Source: Mesorhabditis belari
Taxonomy: Eukaryota > Nematoda > Chromadorea > Rhabditida > Rhabditidae
Direction: 5' to 3'
NCBI GenBank assembly: GCA_958450365.1
Contig: CAUEEP010000915.1
Coordinates: 1,110,001 to 1,174,000 of the forward strand
Length of the DNA stretch: 64,000 bases
In this document: positions 26,194-37,500 of the stretch, piece by piece
Numbering within the stretch: position 1 is the first letter of the stretch
How the letters are laid out: each line of letters starts with the position of its first letter
The notes under the pieces: model-generated
What the model was told of the DNA's origin: nothing
What the model saw: the letters and a program-made list of their open reading frames with translations, nothing else
Database searches by the model: none
Made by a program: the position numbers and the translations under genes

Positions 26194-27851
26194 ATGTACT
26201 TGCGATTCGGATTCGGTCTCTTGGTTCTCGCTCTTGCTGCCTCTGCTGAGGTAACGTTTACTTTTTTTATTTAAAAGCTTTTCTAAAAGCTTTAAAAGCT
26301 TTTAATAAATCACTTTTTCATCTTTTAAACACTTTTTTAAAAGCTATTCATTCGAAAAAATCTCTTGAAGCTTTTCTCGGTCATAATCTCCACTCTAAGC
26401 CTCAGAAACAAATAGAAAAACGACAACAATGAACACATTCACTTCGCTTTTTCATTTGTTCTTTCAGGTTCGCGGTCGGCGTCAATCCTCGTGCGGATGC
26501 CAAGCTGTTGTGACGAACGATCAGTGCCAATGCCAGCCTAGCCAACCCTCATGCAAATGCCAACAAGTTCAAGCTATCGCCACCACTGCTGCTCCATGCG
26601 CTTGCCAGCCAGTCACCACTCCGGCTCCAGTCTCGTGCCATACTTGCCAGACTCAATGCGTCTCTTCGTGCATGACCGTTCTCACCTTCCAACAATGCCA
26701 GCCACAATGCCAACAGACTTGTGCCCCAGTTTGCCAGGTAATGAATAGCCAAAGACTTTCAACATCTAGTTAACCTATTTCAGTCGCCACCAACCACCAC
26801 CCCAGCCTACTCCATGCCTATGTGCAACTGTCAGCAAACTTGCCAACCTGTCTGCCACCAACAGCCATCTCAATGCCAGTCTTGCCAGAACACTTGCCAA
26901 GTCGCTCTCTGCCCGCAGATGACTGTCACCACTACAACCACCACTGCCGCTCCTATGTGCGCCCCTACCTGCATGAAGGCTTGCTTCAAGGTAAGTCAAG
27001 CACTCAAAACATTTAACTCTCCAATTTTAGATGTGCATGGACACCCCATCTCAATGCTCTGCCTGTGAACAAACCTGCTGCGCCCCACCAACCACAACCA
27101 CCATGGCTCCAGTTCTCATCAACCTCTCGTTCTCTCAATGTGTCCCAATCTGTCAGCAACAATGCCAGCCAGTTTGCGCCTCGCAGCCCGCTCAATGCCA
27201 ACCTTGCCAATCTGGATGCCTCGCTGTCTGTCAGCCAACCACCACTCCTGCTCCATCTTGCGCTCCTCAACAGTGCCAACAACAATGCCAGGTTTGAATG
27301 ACTTGAAAACATGAGAAATTTAATTTCTAGCCTGTCTGCCAACAAGTCCCATCTCAATGCGGAGCCTGCCAGCAAACTTGCATCCAACAGTGCCAGCCAA
27401 CCACCACCACGACTACAACCACGCCAGCTCCTCAAATCATTCAAGTAAGTACCAAGTACTTCTTTATTGAGACAACCCGTTCAGGTGAAAGTCCGCATCG
27501 ATCAATCCACTCAATGCATGCCTCAATGCCAGAACGCTTGCCAATCCCAGTGCCAAGCCGCCGGTCAACAGTACCAGCAATGTCAGCCAGCCTGTGAGCA
27601 AAGCTGCACCACCACCTGCCAGCCAACCGTCACCGCTTGCATCACTCAAACCACCCAAACCACCCAGATCAGCTACTTGACTGCCGTAAGTTGTTGAAAG
27701 AGTTAGAAGCCTGAAGCTCAAAAATAAAACTTTAAAGATATATTGAAAAGGAATTCAGGTTCAGCAGCAACAGCCAGCTCAACCCTCGTGCTCTTGCCAA
27801 CAGGGATACGCTCCATGCAACTCGGGAACTCAATGCTGCCGTCGTCGCTAG
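26194..27851 (+). CDS. Secreted Cys/Gln-rich ABU/PQN-like protein
   Basis: Exons 26194-26250, 26468-26737, 26784-26990, 27031-27291, 27331-27444, 27485-27685 and 27759-27851 join in phase. Exon 1 is a clean signal peptide (MYLRFGFGLLVLALAAS). The mature protein is almost entirely CxxxC repeats (CQPQCQQTCAPVC, CQSCQNTC, CQQQCQPVC) separated by Thr/Pro linkers (TTTPAP, TTTTTTT), and ends CNSGTQCCRRR. This matches the nematode ABU/PQN style (DUF139-like), many members of which build the pharyngeal cuticle. Codon use is strongly biased toward C-ending codons and GC content is far above neighbours, which suggests high expression. A TATA box lies upstream and AATAAA at about 27965. The exact family member is not assignable. 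Confidence 0.88.
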
Positions 27852-28536
27852 GCACCAAACAATCAATCAATCGATCGATCAATCGATTTGATCCTTTGTC
27901 ATGCCATCTTTTGTTTGTAAATAAGGTTCTTGTATTTATCTTGTGATTACTGTAGTTGGTTGTGAATAAATTAATTATAAGACTTCCACAATTTATTATA
28001 TTAACGAAATATTGATCAGAAAACATGAGAAAATGACCCGAATTCGGTACATGGACCTCACTAGTTGCTGGGGGATAGATTGGAAAAGAGAAATGCTCTG
28101 AATATCAAATGATTTAAAGAGATTTTTGCGTAAATCCTTCAATATTCTATAGATTGCACAAAAGAAGACAAAAGTTTTAAAAAATGACTTAAGAACAAAC
28201 AATTTCGAGTCGAGTACTGAAACAGAATTCAGCGTTTACGCAATTCTAAGACTCTGGAATTGATTTTCTTTCAAATTTTACTTTAAAAAAAGTACAATTC
28301 TTCGATCGTAAGTGAATTTCAATGATAGTAGTGGTCTTTGATAGGCGAAATTTTCGAAAATCTTAGCACAACCATTTAGAGATTCGTTTTATATTAGAGA
28401 CAACTGAGAGCAAAGAAAATAAAGCCTCAATTTCAATATTGCTAAAAAATATTGCCGGAGTATGTCTTGGATCCCTGACGAAAAAGATATAATAAAGTTT
28501 ACAAAGTTTTGGGATGAGCAATAGAAAATATTGGTG
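27852..28536. other. Convergent 3' intergenic region
   Basis: It lies between the stop of the Cys/Gln-rich gene (AATAAA near 27965) and the stop of the minus-strand NCAM-like gene. No exon was recognised. Confidence 0.5.
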
Positions 28537-31500
28537 TCAGACTTGCGAGACGATTGGCGACTTCAGCAATGGGATGGGCGACTCGCGAAACCTGGAAATT
28601 CACAATTCAACAATATTTTAAAGAATTACTTAAGAACTTTAGAGTTTAATTTTAGCTAACTAGTAAGTGGTTAAGTAGAATTTTGTAAAGTCCAGCTGAA
28701 GCCAAGCTCAGCTCTAGCCAAGCTCAGCTGAAGCCAAGCTCAGCTCTAGCCAAGCTCAGCTGAAGCCAAGCTCAGCTGAAGCCAAGCTCAGCTGAAGCCA
28801 AGCTCAGCTGAAGCCAAGCTCAGCTGAAGCCAAGCTCAGCTGAAGCCAAGCTCAGCTGAAGCCAAGCTCAGCTGAAGCCAAGCTCAGCTGAAGCCAAGCT
28901 CAGCTGAAGCCAAGCTCAGCTGAAGCCAAGGCTAAGGCGCAGGGCTTTCCTTGACGTCTTTGCATTGTTAGTAAATCAAATTTACATTGGTTTAGTTACA
29001 AGCAAACATTTAAATGTTCTAAGTTTAAACAGCTTATTGCTTAAACAGCTTATTTCTATAAACATCTTTTGTCTTTCCTAAATCTCGTGCCAAAAAGAAA
29101 AACTCGTGCAAAACACTCACCGGCTCTCAAAAAGTGCCGAGCCGAGTCGACCAAGTACATGCTCTGAGAGTCAGAATCAAAAAGGAATAGGCAGAAATCG
29201 AACAAAGCAGTAAAGAAAATCAAAATCAAGTTTTTTGGGAAGCCGAATATCAGGGAAATGAACTGGGCCGTGCGGGAGAGTAGAGTTTTTTTGATTGAAT
29301 TGAGGGACAGGAATAGGCCCGGGAATTTGGGAATAATTTTTGAATAGGAATAGAACAGCACTCCTTGGAATATCGCTGAGCTTCAAGAAATGAGCTTTTT
29401 ACCTTTGATCCGAGAGAAGACGATTCGATTCGACTGGCCTGGAAATAGGTTTTCATCAATCAATATTTATTTTAGTTCCTTAATTTTCTGAAAACAGATA
29501 TTTTCTGGTAATTTCAAGAATTTCTAGAACTCTCAACATGGGGATGCAAAAAAACCACAAAAACTTTGAGGGATTTCTGATTTTTCTCACCTGACTACCA
29601 TGATTCAGAATTGCTATAGAAAACAAAATCTTGTCGATTTTTTTTGTTGTAAAACCAACCGTCCAGACTCGAGATCCTTGCCCTTTGAACGATCAGGGTT
29701 CTTTCCGCAACAGTTAATGCAAATACAAGCAATCACTCCACATCGATTTGTTGAATAGCAGATCAGATCAACCACCTAGAATTATTTATTATCTAATAGT
29801 TCTCAAAATTCAAACATACCAAGCAAACAATGAAGAGAGCGGCTCCAACAATGATCATCATGTGAGTTGAGGTGATTCCACTGGCCGAGTGCGGGACCAC
29901 TGTAGCCGGTGTCTCGAAGGTCACCTTTTGAGGCTCCGACTCTCCAATGGAATTCTTAGCAGACACAGAGATCTCATAGTTTGTATTTGGCTTGAGTTGA
30001 GTCAACTCAATAGCCTGTCCATCTGTGCCAAGCGAGATTTCGAGTCGAGATCCAATGTATTCGTACTGAAATCAAAGCTTAGAGTTATTCGCTTAGAGTT
30101 GACATTTCTTTTTAGCAAAGCTTAGAGTTGTATTTGCAAACCTCTTCCTTTTCCTCATTCTCTTTGTATTCTTGAACGGTGACTTTATATCCAGTGAGCT
30201 CTTCTCCGTGATTGTTTGGCTCAGTCCATTCAATTCGACAAACTTGATCACATTCATAGGTGATGCTTTCTGGTTGAGCGGGTGCTAAAATTTCAAAAGT
30301 TTAAGAAGAATTGATTTCTATTTTCTTTTTCTAACAAATTTAATAGAGATTGATTTAGCAAAACTTGATTAGGTCATTTTAAGAACTTTTCTAAGACAAA
30401 CCCCATGGATCCGTCGTTTCCACTGTTTCTTGAACTCCCAAGTCACTGGCGCCAGCTTCATTGATGGCACGAGCACGGATAATGTAGTTAGATTTTGGCT
30501 TTAAACCAGGAACCTTCATACGACTAGCGTATGGCACTTTGTGTTTAACTGAATCTCTTTCCCATTCGAAACCTTCTTTCAATGCTTCTTGATCGGGCAC
30601 CCAGGCGAATTCAACCTAATAGAACTTTTTGTTTACAATATTAATGAATTGATTAGATAAGTTTATGACGTTAAACTTTTACCTCTGTAGGCTCTACTTT
30701 CAAGTCAGCATATTGTTCAGCATTGAGTGCACATAAAGCAAAGTTGGGATTGACATCATCGTGGCAGTTGAGCTCAGTGGGAGTTGGTGGAGTCACTAGA
30801 AATTCGAGTTACGTCGAGATTCTAATTTTCAAGTGCTTGCTTCACTTACCAACTTCAATGACGGTTACAACTTTCTCTGCCGGTTCACCGACACCATTTG
30901 AGGCACGGCAAATGTAACGACCATATTTTCCTTCAGTTGTTCGCATCCAAATAGACGATCGAGTGAAAGTGTTTGTAATTTTTGTTGTAACACCGTCGTG
31001 TTCGACCTAAATAACTTAGATATTGTTTTTAAAATCGTGTTGAGCCAGTCTCAGAACTAGCAATTATTATGTTTTTACTATCATTAGCGGCAAAATCAAG
31101 ATCTAAATTTGTACAAATGCTTACATCTTGTCCATTGAGTTGCCAATCCCAATTAGGCTCAGGGACAGCTTTTCCTTCACAAAAGATTTCGATTTCATGT
31201 CCTTCGAATGAGCGCACCGTTTGATCAGTCCATTTCTTGATGATTGGAGCATCTAAAAAGTTTGTTTGAAATTTAGATCAGTTTAAAAAGCTTACGGGTG
31301 ATTGCCAAAACACTGTTTCTGATAATCGGTCCAGCCTCGTTTTCAACGACACATTGATAAGTTCCAGCATCATTTAAAGAGACATCCTTGATCAACAACG
31401 TGATCTGCTTTCCATCATCGGTCACCGAGACACGGCCAGACTGCACTTCACGAGTTCGTCGAATCACATTGTTGTCGTTTGTCTAAAATTAGAAATTAGA

Positions 31501-34500
31501 AAGGAATTTTTGAATTAAATTAGTCACACTGGGCTGTAAGGATTGATGAATAGGAATTATAATTCGGAAAGAACAGTTATTTTAATTTTTATATTGACAG
31601 AATTAGAGTAGAGTCACACTTCACACATCTCACGTCAATGAAATGGGCTGGTTGATGTTCTCCACTTCCATCTTCATCTCGGGCAATCGGATGGCCCTGA
31701 TTGTCGTCTTCATTGTTCTCATTTTCATCTTTATCCCCGTCTTCATCATCATCATTGTCAGTCTTTTCCTCGTCATTATCATCATCTTTCTCATCGTCTT
31801 TGTCGTTTTCATCGTTGTTGGACTTCTCATCGTTTTTCTCTTCATTTCCATCATTACCATCCTTTTCGTCTCTCTTCTTCTCTTCATCTTCGTCTTTTTC
31901 ATCTTTCGAATCATCATCATTCTCGTTTTTCTCTTCATCATCAGCTTTTAAACCATCTTCATTTTCCTCTTTCTTGTCATCATCATCTTCTTCTTTCTCA
32001 CCGGATTCTTTCACTTTCTCCTCATCATCCTTTTCATCATCATTCTTTGAATCCTCCTTGTCCTCGTCATCCTGTTCCTCGTTCTCCTTGTCATCCTTTT
32101 CATCATCATTTTTATCATCCTAATATCTTTAATAAATTTTTACTCAATTTCACCTAAGGCTACCCTATCTCTTAAAAACTAACAATTCTATGCAAAAACG
32201 AGATCAGTTGCACAAGACCTCCATTTTCCTAAAAATCACGACAACTTTACGAGTGTGCAAAAATCAAACTAAGAAAAGCCAAGTGATAAACTGAAAAGGA
32301 AAATCTATGCAGGCAGACCTCATTCTCCTTCTCCTCATCGTCGTCCACGTTGTTCTCCTCTTTCTTGTCCTCTTCATCATCTCCTTCATCACCATCATTC
32401 TCTTCATCATCTTGTCCTTCTTCTTTCTTCTCATCATCTCCATCATCTTCATCACTCGTCAACTTCTCCGGCTCATCATTTTCCTCTTCTCCACCAACCT
32501 AAAGAAAGAAATAGCAAAAAGAAGTGAGCAATTTGAGAAAAGAATCTTTGAAAATCTACGTAAACGTGCTAAAACACAATGACAGTTTGAAAGCATGTGA
32601 TTTTTCGTTTATTACCTTGAAAACTTGCTGTCCATAAACGAATTTCGCTTTCAAAGTCCCTTCGCCAGAATACCGGCACACCAACTCGACATTTTCGCCG
32701 GATTGCTTCGTGTGATTGGTGAGACGTTCAACTTTTGGACGAACTAAATAAACTTTGAACTTAGTATTTGATTTTAAGAAAAGAGAACCTAAAGAGGTGA
32801 TTTTAAAACTTACGATAAACTGATAGAGTGGCCGTCTTTGAATCAGTTCCAATATCATTCGTAGCTACACATCGATACTCTCCTCCATCAGTCGAAGTCA
32901 GCGATTGAATCGTCAAAAGTCCGTCCTCGATTCCATAGATGTCCGATTTCACCAAGGCTTCTTCGCTCTAAATTTTTTTTTGCTTATTTTCCTAATCATC
33001 TAGTCACTTCATTTTTCCAAATATTTGCCAAGTTTTCAAGAGTCTAGAAGCTCCCCAAAAGGGCTAATAAACGTACAGGTGGTCAGTCCACTTGTGAAAG
33101 GTCCGATTCCTTCTAAATGAAGAGCCCTTTCCTCTTCTTCAAATCCCAGGTGCTCTTACAAACAAACGAACAATATGAGGCCTCATATTGCAGATTTATT
33201 CTCTCTTCTCAATTGTAGACCTTTTTTTTGAGCGATGCGCTTCGAGGTGAACCAGCAAGACAATTGTCCTAATTGTACATGCACTGTCCCCTCCCGGATT
33301 CACTCAAAGGTGCCGACTTTGGCAATAATTAGTGTCCCTCTTTTCGCAACACTATGCACTTTTCTATTCAGGAAATGCGAGATCTTATCGCCTTTCTACT
33401 CCATAATTTTCTCCCTATTCGAAAAATTTGAATTGTAAAACTTTGAAAAGATTTGAAAAGTTTTTTTCTTAGCTAACCTTTTGAATATTTTAAAGTTTTC
33501 TGTTGTTTGAGGAGTTAGAAGTGGATACTTTTGTGGGTAAAGAATGATTCAGAAAGTCCGAAGAAAAACAAAGAAATTAGCTATGCATGAGTGGGTTTAC
33601 TTAAAACTAATATAGTATAAGTTTTAGAAAAACTATACAACAAGTAAAAGATCGTCTGTGAATTGTTAACTTTTTACTAACAGCTAAAAGCCTTACTTTG
33701 TAATGTTTTAAGAAATTGTATTGTAGCAAATTGTACTTGTATTGTACTGTTAACGCAAAATCCCTTATTCTCGTCGCTACAACTTCGTTTGTATATTCAT
33801 ATTTAGGTATCCAAGGGAACTCATCACATTTGACGAGAGAGAAGTGATTTCACACTCGAGCGCGTATCGCTTTGTCCCTCATCCTACATTTGCAAAAAGA
33901 AAGCAAAGAGTCGAGGTCGATCTCGATGGCAGAAAAGGGATGAGACAAGGGGAAGGCCCATTGTCAATCCTCTATTTCTCATTCGCCCCAGGACATCACA
34001 ATTTGCATATCCAAGCACGGTGTCCAGGTGGATCGCCCCGTGAACAGCCATTCATTCAACCACAACTTGTTGCTTTCATTCAAGAGCAAAGCGATAAACA
34101 GCTGCTGGTTTGATGATTGTAAAATAGAAAAAGGTGAACTAAAGAACTAAATCCTATAATATTCTTTCTAGCGGATAATATCCTTTCATACAAATCAACA
34201 AAACAAGTCATACATTCAGTTAACAAGTCTATCAGCTATATGATTAACTCATCCAACAAAAACAGTACTTTCTAATGACTTAAACCCAAAAAAACTACAG
34301 ATCAATCTACCATTTAACTTTCTCATCCTTGAGGGATCTTTAACAGATGGGTGCGCGTCTTATCGGTGTCCGGGATTGCGTGTGCTCTGCAATCTCCTTT
34401 CTTTGCCTATATTCGAGAGTAAGTGAAGACAGGTGCCCCATTTTCCTTTCTCTTCACCCATTCCATCTCGGGGATTGCATAACATGTTGATGAGCCATTT

Positions 34501-37500
34501 TGGGCTAGGTGAGGGCAAGGCTGAGACATAAACTATGCTCAATCGATTATCATGAGTAGAACAATGCAAACTTGAGTACTGCTTAAATTTTACTTTTCTA
34601 GAATTACTAGTAAACCCAGTGAAAGCAATCGATTGTTTAATTCTGAATTTCTTTATTCAAAATTTATAATTTCAAAAATCCCATTCAACATTCAAGAAGT
34701 CAGAGTGTCAATCTTTAAATGGAAAAGTCCGTATTTATGTTTGGGGAAAGGAAAAGACGGCCAATTTCACGCCTAGGTGAGCTTGATATGTCGCGTGTCT
34801 CGAAGGCTATGAGAAAAGGAAAAGAAAAGAGAAATAGGATGAAGAAATCAACATAACACTTCTCTTTTCTCTTTTCGTGATGGTGCAAAACGGGGGTGAA
34901 TGAGCTGTGAACGGTGAGCTGAATACACTCAGGCATAGAAAACTTTCACCTTAAACTTTTGTACCATTGTGAGTCCTAAGAATTCCTAGCAAGTCATGTT
35001 AACAGCTTAAAATCATTGAACTTTTTAAAGAAAAAGTCTTGAGAAGAAATTTTCTAACATTTGAGCATTCAAGAAATGATTTGTAGCCATTTCCCATTTC
35101 CATTTCAAATTTCTGAGAACAAAATTTCGATATTGATCATTTCTCTAGAATTTGTCCGTAAATTATTCTCTAACCCTTTTCCTCTTTTCCCTCTTTTCTC
35201 AACTCTACCAAATGTCAAGCTGAATCATGTCAATCCCATTTATAACCGAAATCCCCCTTTTCGAGTTGAATATTCAAAGCTTGACTCTCTAAATTGCTAA
35301 CCCTTTTTCAAACTTTAGTAAATCATAGATTTCTTTTGGAACGTCCGTTCTTTCAAATGATTAATACTCAATTCTGGAGCTCAAACAACAAAGGAGTACA
35401 GCCGAATTTCCCACGACCTGGCTCCCATTTTCGCACACAAAAGATTTGAAAAGAATTCTTTTTGAATAAGTTCAATGATATAAGAAATGACTAAAATAGT
35501 AAAAATGACTCACTTCTCCTCGATACCATTTGTAGGTAGGCATTGGTTTGCCAATTGCTCCACACTTGAAATGCACTGATTGTCCTTCAAAGCCTTGGTT
35601 GTTTGTCGGTCCATCAAAGACGGTAATCATGGGTCGAGCTGAAAGAGTCGAGCAATTTGAAATTACATTTAAGAATGGAACAAAGAATTTATAGACTAAT
35701 CTTTTTCTTAAAAACTTACAATATCCAGAAACATTGATCGTTAGAGTCTCAAATGAGCTGAATTGAGCAGCATTGCAGAGATAATGTCCATCATCTTTTT
35801 TCGAATCGTAGTTAGCGATCACTAGCACTTGGTTGTTGTCTTTGAACTCGTATCCACGTGGTGAAGCTAAAATTGGTGTGTTCAATTGTTTGATTTCTTG
35901 TTTGATTTTGTCACGCAGACTTTCCCCGTCTTTGTGGGGGCAATGACAATGAGACGGTTCTTCGAGACCCCCAACAGAGAGATCCGACTGCCCACATTTG
36001 CATAAGCTCATTCACGGGTCACCCTTCCTCACTCAGCTTTCTTCTCATTCACAATACCCAACAATAAGACGTTGTGGGTGAATCTTTCCACTCACACAAC
36101 AACACAACTCTTCGCACCTGGCTCCAACTTAGATGGTAAAGTTGATTCAGAGAATCAAGAATTCAAAGGTTAAAATGAAAACAGTATCTGATTGGCTTTT
36201 GATCTAGTAATGGATTTAATGCAGCTCTAGTATTGCAACAGTTCTAGTATTGCGGCAGTTCTAGTATTGCAACAGTTTTAATATGTTCGCTTATGCTCTT
36301 AGATTTTAATATAGCCATGTTTTAAAGTTTAACTTAACTCAATTCACTAAATCTAGGGAATAGTAATGGGTCGTTGTGTATTCCACTTCTCCAAGGCGAT
36401 ATCCGAAATCCATTCCTCTCAGCTGTCAGCATGTCAACTCAACTATCCCTCCCCTCTTTTCCCTTTCAACCTATTCCCGGGTTAGCGGCGTAAAACAAAG
36501 CTCCCCCGCCCCGTCCATAACTAATAGTTTCCATCAATTGGAGATTCAGTAAATAAAAGAATAATCTCTTATTGATTAAGTTACAATTGTTGACAAAACA
36601 CCTTTCTCAGTTTCGAATTACGGCCTAAACGGATAATCTATTGACCTATTATCTTGAGGCAATAATATCCTTTCGAAATCTCTTCCCTCTCACCTAGAAA
36701 ACTGTCAAAATGGGTCTCTATCGCCACCCGTTATTCTCGAAGCAATTCAACGCGCAGATGGTCTTAATCCGAAAATGCAGAAAAGGGGAAATAAAAGAGA
36801 AGACGGCGTATAGGCTAAGGGGATAACGCAGGGGTTCAAGTGTAGCTGATCGAGGGTTTCTTTGAACCCTCTCTTCCTTTTTCCTTCAAATACACCGCCA
36901 ATCAACGGCCAATTGTCGCAATCGTTGTGGATGAATGGATCGGTCGGATAAGCCCATGTGCGACATGGTGGAATCCTCGAAGACTGATTTGCGGCTGAGA
37001 ACGTTCATTCAACATTCATAGGGTGAAAGATATTGATTTTGCGGCTTTCATTATGAATCATTGGGCTTGAATGTGTTTTCTGGCGGACAGGGAAAATAAC
37101 GCTGATTCATTAGGGTCGAGGTGGTAAAGGAGTGAATCATTTGGGGAAAAGGGAAAGGGATTGGGCAGATACAATCTATAACAGTATTTCGCAAAAAAAA
37201 GATACCCAAATTCTTTTTCTAAATGTTAGAAAAGGTGTTAGACCTCAAGGCTTGCTCTTTAAAAAGTTCAAAGAATATTCAATTTATGGAACACTGGCTT
37301 AGCTGCTTGCTTGATAGAAGCTTGCTTGATTAGCTCTAGTCTGGTTTATTCAACCTTGCTAATGTTTCTTGATTTCCTTATCCCAGAAATCTTTCCCTAT
37401 CGACTACATCCTTGAAAGAAAGGCAGACTGCCAGAGGCCTTGGTCCCTAAGGATAAGAATAGGCAAACAAACACGAACATGATACGGCCTTTCTCTTATT

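Noticed and set aside
26549..27721. Long minus-strand Leu/Ala/Ser-rich frames over the Cys/Gln-rich gene
   Set aside because: Antisense shadows; the plus strand has a signal peptide, splice sites and a repeat pattern.
31643..32123. Plus-strand Ser/Phe- and Ile/Val-rich frames opposite the NCAM acidic exons
   Set aside because: They are antisense shadows of GAT/GAA-rich coding sequence.
33844..34113. Nested gene in the large NCAM intron
   Set aside because: An open frame alone, with no acceptable start context, signal or family similarity.
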